Assembly: GCA_963756975.1 (NCBI GenBank)
Contig: CAVWPS010000002.1
Coordinates: forward strand, 558,001-622,000
Reading direction: 5' to 3'
DNA from: CAVRQM01 sp963756975
GTDB taxonomy: Bacteria; Pseudomonadota; Alphaproteobacteria; Acetobacterales; Acetobacteraceae
Length of the DNA stretch: 64,000 nt
Numbering within the stretch: the first letter of the stretch is position 1; the number at the start of each line of letters is the position of its first letter. Position numbers and translations under genes: made by a program. The notes under the pieces are model-generated. The model worked only from the letters and a program-made list of their open reading frames with translations. It had not been told where the DNA came from and did no database searches. Of this stretch, positions 40,268-52,057 are shown one piece after another.

Positions 40268-41074
40268 GCCTTCTCCTCGCATCCGGTGCAATTGGACCCG
40301 CAGGCCCCATGCACGTTTCCGGCCACCGAAACCGTCTCACGCGGTCGTGAGGCGCGCAAGCGGAGCAGTTCGGCCGCCACCGCGATGGCGATTTCGGCCG
40401 GGAGCTTTCCGCCGGTCTCGCCGATCGGGCAGATGAAACGGTCGGTGTCGGCGAGTGCCCCGAGGCGGCGGGTGAAGCGGGCGCGCTTGGTGGCCGAGCC
40501 GATCAGCAGCACCGGCCCCAGGCTTGTGCGCGCGAGAGCGGCTTCGACGATGGCGAAGTCGAGCGCGTGGTCGTGCGTCATCACGACGAGCGTGGTGCCG
40601 GCCGGCAGGTCCGCGATCCGCGACGCGGGGTGCTCGGGCGCACACGCATGAACGTTCGCAGGCAGGCTTTCGGGAAACTGGTCCTCCCGAGAATCGAGCC
40701 AGTCGACCCGGCACGGCAGGTCGCCAGCACGCGCGCCACCGCCTGCCCGACGTGCCCCGCGCCGAACAGGGCGATGCGCCACGGCGGGGCCAACGGCTCG
40801 AACAGGACGGAGACGTGGCCGCCGCAACATTGGCCGAGTGCGGGGCCGAGCGGGAAATCGCGCATGACCGGCTCGGCGCCGCCCAGGATGCCGCGCGCAT
40901 AGGCGGTGCATCGGTGTTCGAGCGCGCCGCCGCCGATCGTGTCGGATTGCGCGTCGGCCGTGACCACCATCTTGGCACCCGCGTCGCGCGGTGCCGACCC
41001 GGCGGTGCGGACGACCGTCACCAGCACGCACGGCTCGCCGTCGCGTTCGGCGTCGGCCAGGGCGGTCAGCCAGC

Positions 41075-41078
<4 letters not shown>
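40264..41078 (-). CDS. xdhC: Xanthine dehydrogenase accessory protein XdhC (1-nt frameshift near 40722)
   Basis: The start ATG at 41078 overlaps the xdhB stop (ATGA). The first frame gives SWLTALADAERDGEPCVLVT, SAPRDAGAKM, DTIGGGALE, QCCGGHVSV and the Rossmann LFGAGHVGQAVARVLA. It then loses similarity. One extra G near 40722 connects it to DLPCRVDWLDSREDQFP, VMTHDHALDFAIVE and a Cys-rich tail (CGSNCTGCEE). The repaired protein has about 271 residues. XdhC binds molybdopterin, helps insert the sulfurated cofactor into XdhB, and is not part of the final enzyme. Confidence 0.88.
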
Positions 41079-44754
<3,676 letters not shown>

Positions 44755-44784
44755 GCCGGAGACGACGGTATCAGGCGATGGGCG

Positions 44785-44973
44785 TCACGCAACATTCTCA
44801 TCGGCCCGCAGCGACCACCAGCGGCGCAGCGCCACCAGCGACCAGATCGCCTCGACACCGCCGAACGGCCACGCGCCCTGGAGGAAGCCATAGACGGAGC
44901 CGAGCGCGCAGGAGAAGGCGAAGGCGAGCACGAACCAGGGGCTGCGCCTTTCGCAGGCGTAGGTCACGAGCAT
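44785..44973 (-). CDS. Small hydrophobic membrane protein downstream of pntB
   Basis: From ATG 44973 the product has 62 residues with two hydrophobic stretches (SPWFVLAFAFSCALGSVYG and GGVEAIWSLVALRRW). The frame is open and hydrophobic back to the pntB stop (DGLTLFGLFAVTA), but no ATG, GTG or TTG occurs there. The true start may therefore be a CTG, or lost through another indel. It resembles small uncharacterised proteins of alphaproteobacteria (recollection, not checked). The stop is 30 nt before xdhA. Confidence 0.6.
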   Translation of the reverse strand: MLVTYACERRSPWFVLAFAFSCALGSVYGFLQGAWPFGGVEAIWSLVALRRWWSLRADENVA

Positions 44974-45024
44974 CGCCGTGACGGCGAACAGGCCGAAAAG
45001 GGTCAGCCCGTCCAGGATCGACGC

Positions 45025-46422
45025 TCAGAGCGCCTTGACGATGCTCTCCGTCATCTTCTTCGCGTCGCCGAACAGCATCATCGTGTTCGGCCGGAAGAAC
45101 AGCTCGTTGTCGACACCCGCGTAACCCGACGCCATCGACCGCTTTACGAACAGGACGGTGCGCGCGCGTTCGACCTCGAGAATGGGCATGCCGTAGATCG
45201 CACTCGTCGGATCGGTCTTCGCGGCCGGATTGGTCACGTCGTTGGCACCGATCACGTAGACCACGTCGGCCGTCGAGAAATCGTTGTTGATCTCGTCGAG
45301 TTCGAACACCTCGTCGTACGGCACGTTCGCCTCGGCCAGCAGCACGTTCATGTGCCCCGGCATTCTCCCGGCGACGGGGTGGATCGCGTATTTCACCTCC
45401 ACCCCTTCCTTCTTCAGCGTGTCGGCCATCTCGCGCAGCGCGTGCTGGGCCTGGGCCACCGCCATGCCGTAGCCGGGGACGATGATGACCTTGCTCGCGT
45501 TCTTCATGATGAACGCGGCGTCGTCGGCGTTGCCCGACTTGACGCTCCGCTCCGGCCCGCCGCCCGCCGCACCGGCCGCGACGGTGCCGGTGCCGAAGCC
45601 GCCCAGCAGCACGTTGAAGATGCTGCGGTTCATGCCCTTGCACATGATGTAGCTCAGAATGGCACCCGACGCGCCGACCAGGGCGCCGGTGATGATCAGG
45701 GCGAGGTTGCCGATCGTGAAGCCGATGCCCGCCGCCGCCCAGCCCGAGTAGCTGTTCAGCATCGAGACGACGACCGGCATGTCCGCCCCGCCGATCGGGA
45801 TGATCAGCAGGAAGCCGAGGCCGATCGACAGCAGCGCGATCAGCCAGAATACGAACTGGCTGCCCGACGAGACGAACACGACGATCAGCACCACCAGCAG
45901 CACGCCGAGGGCGGCGTTGAGCGGGTGTTGATATTTGAACTGGATGGGCGAACCCGACATCAGCGCCTGCAGCTTGGCGAACGCGATCAGGGAGCCGGAG
46001 AAGGTGATGCCGCCGATCGCGAGGCCGATCGACATTTCGACCAGGCTTTGCGCGTGGATGTGGCCGGGAATGCCGATGCCGAACGCTTCCGGCGCGTTCA
46101 GCGCGGCGGCGGCCACGAACACGGCGGCGAGGCCGACGAGGCTGTGGAACGCGGCGACCAGCTGCGGCAGCGCCGTCATCTGGATGCGGCGGGCCAGGAT
46201 CGTGCCGGCGGTGCCGCCGATCGCGACGCCGGCCACGATCAGCACGTAGCCCCAGGCGCTCATGTGGGCGTGGGCGAGTGTCGCCAGCACGGCGATCGCC
46301 ATGCCGATCATGCCCATCCGGTTGCCCTGCTGCGAGGTCTCCGGGTTCGACAGGCCGCGCAGGGCCAGGATGAACAGGACGGCGGCGACGAGATACAGAA
46401 GCGAGGTGAAGCTGGCCGACAT
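45025..46422 (-). CDS. pntB: NAD(P) transhydrogenase beta subunit
   Basis: This is a 465-residue protein. The N-terminal half has about eight membrane segments forming part of the proton channel. The C-terminal NADP(H)-binding domain has VIIVPGYGMAVAQAQHA, IHPVAGRMPGHMNVLLAE, YVIGANDVTNPAAK and SMASGYAGVDNELFF. The complex couples proton entry to hydride transfer from NADH to NADP+. It lies 11 nt after pntA2. Confidence 0.95.
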   Translation of the reverse strand: MSASFTSLLYLVAAVLFILALRGLSNPETSQQGNRMGMIGMAIAVLATLAHAHMSAWGYVLIVAGVAIGGTAGTILARRIQMTALPQLVAAFHSLVGLAAVFVAAAALNAPEAFGIGIPGHIHAQSLVEMSIGLAIGGITFSGSLIAFAKLQALMSGSPIQFKYQHPLNAALGVLLVVLIVVFVSSGSQFVFWLIALLSIGLGFLLIIPIGGADMPVVVSMLNSYSGWAAAGIGFTIGNLALIITGALVGASGAILSYIMCKGMNRSIFNVLLGGFGTGTVAAGAAGGGPERSVKSGNADDAAFIMKNASKVIIVPGYGMAVAQAQHALREMADTLKKEGVEVKYAIHPVAGRMPGHMNVLLAEANVPYDEVFELDEINNDFSTADVVYVIGANDVTNPAAKTDPTSAIYGMPILEVERARTVLFVKRSMASGYAGVDNELFFRPNTMMLFGDAKKMTESIVKAL

Positions 46423-46433
46423 GGTGGTGCCCC

Positions 46434-46826
46434 TTACCCGCGCTTCTTGAACATCGACAGCATTCGTTGGGTGACGAGGAAGCCGCCGAAGATGTTCACC
46501 GAGGCGAGGGTCACGGCGATGAAGCCGAACGCCATCGCCCAGCCGCTATCGGACAGGCCGGTCGCGAGCATGGCGCCGACGATGATGACGGACGAGATCG
46601 CGTTGGTGACGCCCATCAGCGGCGAGTGCAGCGCCGGGGTCACGTTCCAGACGACGTAGTAGCCGACGAAGCAGGCCATCAGGAACACGGCGAGCAGGAA
46701 GACGAACGGCTGCGCCACGGCCGCGACCGTTTCGAGCGGCGTCGTGAACGAGTGCGCGTTGACGGCGAGCTCATGGGCGCGGGCGGCGAGCGCGTCGGCC
46801 TGAACGGCGAGTTGGTCCTGGGTCAT
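46434..46826 (-). CDS. NAD(P) transhydrogenase alpha subunit, membrane part (PntA2/PntAB)
   Basis: This 130-residue protein has four membrane segments and the family pattern WNVTPALHSPLMGVTNAISS, followed by GFIAVTLASVNIFGGFLVTQ. In alphaproteobacteria the alpha subunit is split, and this small protein supplies the membrane helices. It lies between a coiled-coil ORF and pntB. Confidence 0.93.
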   Translation of the reverse strand: MTQDQLAVQADALAARAHELAVNAHSFTTPLETVAAVAQPFVFLLAVFLMACFVGYYVVWNVTPALHSPLMGVTNAISSVIIVGAMLATGLSDSGWAMAFGFIAVTLASVNIFGGFLVTQRMLSMFKKRG

Positions 46827-46843
46827 CGGCGGCTCCTAAACGG

Positions 46844-47071
46844 TCAGCGGGCGTCGGTGAGTTCAAGGCGACGGTCGATGTGGTCCAGGCGGTCTTCAAC
46901 CCGATCCAGTCGCCGATTCACGCCGGCCAAGCCCTCCTCGACCCCCGTCAGCCGCACCTTCACGTTTCGCAGGTCGTCGGACATGCGATCCATGGTCTCT
47001 TGGTGCCGATTGCAGAGCCGAAGGACCAAGTCGAGCCGATGCAGAACTAGGTTTTCGGGTTCGTCGGCCAT
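46844..47071 (-). CDS. 75-residue coiled-coil protein inside the transhydrogenase operon
   Basis: The ATG at 47071 overlaps the pntA1 stop (TAATG). The 75-residue product begins ADEPENLVLHRLDLVLRLC and then consists of regular heptads (VRLTGVEEGLAGVNRRL, then DRVEDRLDHIDRRLEL) ending at TDAR. It is charged and has no membrane segment. I recognise only a generic coiled coil. Its placement and translational coupling suggest it is made together with the transhydrogenase. Confidence 0.75.
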   Translation of the reverse strand: MADEPENLVLHRLDLVLRLCNRHQETMDRMSDDLRNVKVRLTGVEEGLAGVNRRLDRVEDRLDHIDRRLELTDAR

Positions 47072-48208
47072 TACGCCGCCTGCTGCGGCTGGAACTGCGG
47101 CGAGATCACGCTGCCGCCGCGCGTGAGCAGAACGCCGCGCACGATCTCGTCCGTCTCGGGCAACGCGGGCGCGTTGGCCGTCTTGTCCCAGAACGTGGTC
47201 AGGAACGTCAGCAGGTTCTTCGAATACAAGCTGGCTGCTCGCGACCGCGATCCGGCCGGGCCAGTTGTTGTAGCCGAGCACCCGCACGCCGTTCTCGGTC
47301 GTGACCGCCTCGCCTGGCTTGGTGTCGGCGCAGTTGCCGCCGGCGTCCGACGCGAGGTCGACCACCACGCTGCCCGCGCGCATCGACGCGACCATCGCGT
47401 GGGTCACGATGACCGGCGCCTTGCGGCCCATCACCAGCGCCGTGCAGATGACCAAATCGTTTTTCGCGACCGTGGTCGCCATCAGCTCGGCCTGCTTCTG
47501 GCGGAACGCGTCGGTCATCTCCTTCGCGTACGCCCCGGTCTGGCCCGCCGTCTCCGCATCCTCGACGCCGACGAAGGTCGCCCCGAGGCTGCGGATTTCC
47601 TCCTTGGCGGCCGGGCGGACGTCGGTCGCGGACACGATCGCGCCCAGCCGGCGCGCGGTCGCGATCGCCTGCAGCCCGGCGACACCCGCACCGATGACGA
47701 ACACGCGGGCGGGCGGGACGGTGCCGGCGGCGGTCATCATCATCGGGAAACCACGCTCGAACGCGCTCGCGCCCTCGATCACCGAGCGGTAGCCGGCGAG
47801 GTTCGCCTGGCTGCTCAGCACGTCCATCGACTGCGCGCGGGTGATGCGCGGCAGCAGCTCCATTGCCGCAAGATCAACGCCCTGTGCGGCGAGGTTTGCC
47901 ACCGAGGCCGGTTCGGAATGGGCATTGGCGATGCACACCAGCAGCGCGCCGCGCGGGATTTCGGACCGCATCGCGTCGTTCGGCTGGACCGCGAGCACGA
48001 CACCCGCGCCGCTCAGGGCGGACGCCGCGTCGGGCGCGATCTCGGCGCCGGCCGATTTGTAATCGGCGTCCGAGATCGCGGCCGTCAGACCGGCTCCGGC
48101 CTCGACCGAGACGGTCAGGCCGAGGGCCAGATACTTTTTCACGGTCTCCGGCGTGGCTGCGACGCGAGTCTCGGCCTCGCGGCGTTCCTTCAGCACCGCT
48201 AGGCGCAT
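47071..48208 (-). CDS. pntA: NAD(P) transhydrogenase alpha subunit, NAD-binding part PntA1 (1-nt frameshift near 47227)
   Basis: From ATG 48208 the protein has the alanine-dehydrogenase-like NAD(H) domain (LAVLKERREAETRVAATPET, then VFVIGAGVAGLQAIATARRL and PVIVTHAMVASMRAGSVVVD). The frame breaks after IAVASSQL. Removing one base (the C at 47227 on the plus strand) restores YSKNLLTFLTTFWDK and a normal ending SPQFQPQQAA, with a stop at 47071-47073. Read literally, the ORF runs through a nonsense tail into the coiled-coil gene. About 379 residues after repair. It is the soluble hydride-donor domain of the proton-pumping transhydrogenase. Confidence 0.9.
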
Positions 48209-48270
48209 GTCGTCGTCTCCGGATTGCGTGAGCGCAACGTATCTAGGCGGCGCGGCAGGATCGGCGCAAG

Positions 48271-49656
48271 TCAGGCGGCGTTGGCGGTCACCGTCGGCGG
48301 AACACCGGCCGCATTCAGCGCGGCGGCCTGGCGAACGGCCAGCGCCTCGACGCTGAAATCGCTGACCAGCTCGTGATACATGCGCGACCAGTTCAGCTCC
48401 GCGCCCAAACGCAGGAACACGCTGCCGAGGCCGATGGCGCTGCGGTCCATCAGCACGAACTCGCGCGGCGGCTTGATCCCGCCGACCCGCTTCAGCCCGG
48501 CATGAACCCGCTCCGCGACCTCACGGCCGTATTGCGGGTCGTTGCTCTCCTGGATTTTTCGCGCGCGGTCCTGCAGCAGCGGCTCGTAGATGAAGCGCGC
48601 CCAGTCGTTCAGCACCGCCATCCGCTCGTCGGTCATGCCCTTGAAACCCCAGGACTCATAGGCCCGGAGCGATTTGGCGTTGTCGTTGTCGCGGATCGCC
48701 TCGTGCAACTGGATGACGGCGGCGACGAAGCTGGGCGGAAAGACGCGGATCGTGCCGAAATCGAGCAGGTTCACCGTCCCGTCCGCGCGCACCTGATAAT
48801 TGCCGAGGTGCGGGTCGCCGTGGATGACGCCGTAGCGATAGAACGGCACGTACCAGGCCCGGAACAATGCCGTCGCCAGCGCATTGCGCTCGGAAAGCGG
48901 CGGGTCCTCGGCGAGGCGGCTCATGATCGGCCGGCCCTCGAGCCAGGTCATCGTCAGCAGCCGCCGCGTCGAATGGCTTTTGACCGGCGTCGGAATATGG
49001 ACGGTCGGCTCGTCGGCCAGCATCGCGTCGTACAGGCGCATCTGCGACGCCTCGCGCTCGTAGTCGAGTTCTTCGCGCAGACGCTCGGACAGCTCGCCGT
49101 AGACCTCGTCGGTGTCGATGACGTTGTCGATCCGCTTGTACAGCGACATCGCCAGCCGGAGCTGTTTCAGGTCGGCCTCGAACGTGCTGGCCATGTCCGG
49201 GTATTGCAGCTTGCACGCGACCTCGGTGCCGTCCGGCAGGGTCGCGCGATGCACCTGCCCGAGGCTCGCGGCGGCGGCGGCATCCTGGCCGAACACCTTG
49301 AACTTGCTCTGCCAATCGGGGCCGAGCTCGGCCGACATGCGGCGGCGGACGAAGCTCCATCCCATCGGCGGCGCGTTGGCCTGAAGCTGGGCGAGCTGTT
49401 CGGCGTATTCGGGCGGCAGCGCGTCCGGGACGGTGGACAGGAACTGCGCCACCTTCATCAGCGGCCCTTTCAGACCGCCGAGAATGGCCTTCAGATCCTC
49501 GGCGTGGCCGGCCGCATTGCCCTTGATCCCGAACACGCGCTGCCCCGCGACCCTGGCCGCGATGCCGCCGACGGCACCCGAGGTGCGGGCGAAACGGCGG
49601 ACCTCGGCCAGGAAATTCGGAGAATCCTCACGGGTCGGCTTGCGGGTGTCCGACAT
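48271..49656 (-). CDS. ABC1/UbiB-family atypical kinase
   Basis: This 461-residue protein has the ABC1 signature KGPLMKVAQFLSTVPDALP, the Ala-rich loop AAAAASLGQVHRATL, the phosphate-anchoring Lys in VACKLQYP, and the catalytic block GVIHGDPHLGNYQV followed by LLDFGTIRVF. UbiB/ADCK proteins are ATPases that support ubiquinone synthesis; other members have unknown substrates. It abuts pepF with no gap (49656/49657). The C-terminus is soluble and lacks the two membrane helices of canonical UbiB, so a quinone role is uncertain. Confidence 0.9.
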   Translation of the reverse strand: MSDTRKPTREDSPNFLAEVRRFARTSGAVGGIAARVAGQRVFGIKGNAAGHAEDLKAILGGLKGPLMKVAQFLSTVPDALPPEYAEQLAQLQANAPPMGWSFVRRRMSAELGPDWQSKFKVFGQDAAAAASLGQVHRATLPDGTEVACKLQYPDMASTFEADLKQLRLAMSLYKRIDNVIDTDEVYGELSERLREELDYEREASQMRLYDAMLADEPTVHIPTPVKSHSTRRLLTMTWLEGRPIMSRLAEDPPLSERNALATALFRAWYVPFYRYGVIHGDPHLGNYQVRADGTVNLLDFGTIRVFPPSFVAAVIQLHEAIRDNDNAKSLRAYESWGFKGMTDERMAVLNDWARFIYEPLLQDRARKIQESNDPQYGREVAERVHAGLKRVGGIKPPREFVLMDRSAIGLGSVFLRLGAELNWSRMYHELVSDFSVEALAVRQAAALNAAGVPPTVTANAA

Positions 49657-51459
49657 CTACAGACGCTCCAGCTCGTCGATGAAGCCGCTGATGACGTCGA
49701 GGCCCTTGCGCCAGAACGCGGGCTCGGTCGCGTCGAGGCCGAACGGGGCGAGCAGCTCCTTGTGCCGTTTCGTCCCGCCGGCGCGCAGCATATCGAGGTA
49801 TTTCTGCTGGAATCCGGGATGGCCGTCCTGGAACACGCCATACAGCGCGTTCACGAGGCAATCGCCGAACGCATAGGCATAGACGTAGAACGGCGAGTGG
49901 ATGAAATGCGGGATGTAGGACCAGAACACCCGGTATTCGTCGTCGAACGTGAAGGCCGGGCCGAGGCTCTCGGTCTGGATCTCCATCCAGATCTCGCACA
50001 GGCGATCCGGCATCAGTTCGCCGGTGCGGCGCTCGGCATGGACGCGGCGCTCGAACTCGTAGAACGCGATCTGGCGGACGACCGTGTTCAGCATGTCCTC
50101 CACCTTGCCGGCCAGCATGATCTTCCGGCGCGCCGGGTCGCTCGCATCCAGCAGCGCGCGAAACGTCAGCATCTCGCCGAACACACTCGCGGTTTCGGCG
50201 AGCGTCAGCGGCGTGCCGCTCATCAGGTAGCCCTGCGCGCTGGCCAGCCGCTGGTGGACGCCGTGGCCGAGTTCGTGCGCCAGCGTCATGACGTCGCGCG
50301 TCTTGCCGTGGAAATTGAGCAGCAGGTACGGGTGCACCGAGGGCACGGTCGGATGGGCAAAGGCACCGCCCGATTTGCCGACACGCGGCGGCACGTCGAT
50401 CCAGCGATTGGTGAAGAACGGCCGCGCCACCTCCGCCAGCTCGGGCGAGAACGCGGCGTAGGCGTCGAGCACGGTGGTTCGCGCCTCGTCCCAGCCGATC
50501 CGGCGGTCGTCGTCGCCCGGCAACGGCGCGTTGCGGTCCCAGTAGCGCAGCGTATCCAGGCCGAGCCACTTCGCCTTCATCGCGTAATACCGGTGCGCGA
50601 GCCGGCCGTAATCGCCGGTGACGGCGGTCACCAGCGCGTCGACGACCTCGTCCTCGACCATGTTCGCCCGGTTGCGCGAGCTTTCGGGGCGCGGGTAGTG
50701 CCGCCAGGTGTCGACGGTCTCCTTGTCCTTGGCCAGCGTGTTCGTGATCAGCGCGAACAGTTTGACGTCGTCCGCGAACGTCTTGGCGATCGCGTGGCCG
50801 GCGGCTTCCCGCGTCGCGCGATCGGGGTCGGACAGCTTGTTGAGGGCCGCGCTGACGGTCAGATCCTCGCCGGAGACGGGGACGACCATGCCGGCCACCG
50901 TTTCGTCGAACAGGCGCGACCATGCGGCACTGCCGGAGACGTCCTTTTCGTGCAGCAGCCGCTCCAGATCGTCGGAGAGCTGGTGCGGGCGGAACACGCG
51001 CAGGTCGCGCAGCCAGGGCTGCCAGCGGGCGAGGCCAGGGTCGGCGAGCTTGGCTTCGAGCGCCGCGTCGTCGATGCGGTTCAGTTCTAGGGGGAAGAAG
51101 ATCAGGTGGCTGCTGATCGCGGTCACCCGCTCGGTCAGCGTCTGATACAGCTTGCCGAGTGCGGAATCGGTGCCGTCGCCGCTGAACAGCAAGCTGCCGT
51201 AGGAGACGATGCGGCCCAGGGTCTCCTCGATCCGCTGATATTCGTCGAGGGCGGCCGCGAGTGCGGCGGCCGACAGACCGGCCAGCTTGCCGGCGTTCGA
51301 GGCGGCGAAGTCTCGGGCCGAGGCTTCGGCCTCCGCGAGGGCGGCGGCCAGTTCGGGGCCGTCCGACGACGGGAACAAGTCCGACAGGTCCCAGGTCGGC
51401 AGACCGGCCTCGTGCAAGGCGGCATCGGGCTTCGGAGCGGCGGCTTGACCGTCGGGCAT
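49657..51459 (-). CDS. pepF: M3 family oligoendopeptidase F
   Basis: The start ATG at 51459 gives 600 residues; the longer upstream frame is a shadow of the response regulator. The protein opens with LPTWDLSDLFPS, the usual M3 start. The zinc motif HELGH has H395, E396 and H399, with the third ligand expected in TLAETASVFGEMLTF. It ends with AYAFGDCLVNALYGVF and EPAFWRKGLDVISGFIDEL. It hydrolyses medium-length peptides in the cytoplasm. It is the first gene of the long minus-strand block. Confidence 0.94.
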   Translation of the reverse strand: MPDGQAAAPKPDAALHEAGLPTWDLSDLFPSSDGPELAAALAEAEASARDFAASNAGKLAGLSAAALAAALDEYQRIEETLGRIVSYGSLLFSGDGTDSALGKLYQTLTERVTAISSHLIFFPLELNRIDDAALEAKLADPGLARWQPWLRDLRVFRPHQLSDDLERLLHEKDVSGSAAWSRLFDETVAGMVVPVSGEDLTVSAALNKLSDPDRATREAAGHAIAKTFADDVKLFALITNTLAKDKETVDTWRHYPRPESSRNRANMVEDEVVDALVTAVTGDYGRLAHRYYAMKAKWLGLDTLRYWDRNAPLPGDDDRRIGWDEARTTVLDAYAAFSPELAEVARPFFTNRWIDVPPRVGKSGGAFAHPTVPSVHPYLLLNFHGKTRDVMTLAHELGHGVHQRLASAQGYLMSGTPLTLAETASVFGEMLTFRALLDASDPARRKIMLAGKVEDMLNTVVRQIAFYEFERRVHAERRTGELMPDRLCEIWMEIQTESLGPAFTFDDEYRVFWSYIPHFIHSPFYVYAYAFGDCLVNALYGVFQDGHPGFQQKYLDMLRAGGTKRHKELLAPFGLDATEPAFWRKGLDVISGFIDELERL

Positions 51460-51616
51460 GCGTGATGTCGTCCTCGATTGATGGGCCGAGCGATGGCTGG
51501 TCGGATGCAATCGACATGGGCCTGCCAGCGCCAACGTCAAACGGTTCGGTGCGGCTGGCGCAAACACGCAGACGTGGTTTGCCCCTAGGACCGGCGGCTC
51601 ATACCGCCCGACGATC

Positions 51617-51997
51617 ATGCATAACACCCGAGTGCTGCTCGTGGAGGACGAGTTCCTGATCCGGCTGACCCTCGGCGAGGCCCTGGCCGATGACGGGTTC
51701 GACGTGACCGAGGCGGCGGACGGAATCGAGGCGATGCGGCTGCTGCACGGACCGGACCTGTTCTCGTTGCTGCTGACCGATGTGCAGTTGCCGGGCGGCT
51801 TCGGCGGACCGGATATCGCGCGCTGCTTTCGCGAGCGGCGGGGCGACCTTCCGGTGATCTTCATGACCGGCCGGCCGGACGCGCTGGGCGGCAGGACCGC
51901 GAACCCACGCGACCTGCTGGTCATGAAACCCTACACGCCGTCGGCCATCTGTGCGGCGGCACGGCGGCTGACCGGGCTGGACGGGCTGCCGAAATAG
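51617..51997 (+). CDS. Single-domain response regulator (CheY-like receiver)
   Basis: This 126-residue protein is a receiver domain only. The acidic pair E10/D11 lies in LLVEDEFLIR, the phosphoacceptor is D55 in LLTDVQLPGG, T84 is in FMTGRPD, and K104 is in VMKPYT. No output domain follows, so it acts by protein contact or as a phosphate relay. The PGGFGGPDIA loop and the FxxRPDAL stretch resemble receivers paired with hybrid kinases. No kinase is adjacent. It is divergent from pepF. Confidence 0.92.
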   Translation: MHNTRVLLVEDEFLIRLTLGEALADDGFDVTEAADGIEAMRLLHGPDLFSLLLTDVQLPGGFGGPDIARCFRERRGDLPVIFMTGRPDALGGRTANPRDLLVMKPYTPSAICAAARRLTGLDGLPK

Positions 51998-51999
51998 CA

Positions 52000-52029
52000 C
52001 CGGGGCGCGACGTTTCCGTCGCGCCCCGG
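52000..52029. terminator. Strong hairpin between the response regulator and DUF6600 genes
   Basis: CCGGGGCGCGACG (52000-52012) pairs with CGTCGCGCCCCGG (52017-52029) in a perfect 13-bp stem with loop TTTC. It begins 3 nt after the response regulator stop. No U-run follows on the plus side, so it may act as a Rho-independent terminator only weakly, or serve both convergent genes as an mRNA 3' end. Confidence 0.65.
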
Positions 52030-52057
52030 GATCTATCGATCGCCCTTTATCGAACGA

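Noticed and set aside
46844..48208. A single 454-residue protein combining PntA1 and a coiled-coil tail
   Set aside because: The segment between SSQL and the coiled coil is nonsense in that frame. Removing one base restores the normal PntA1 ending, so the fusion is an artefact.
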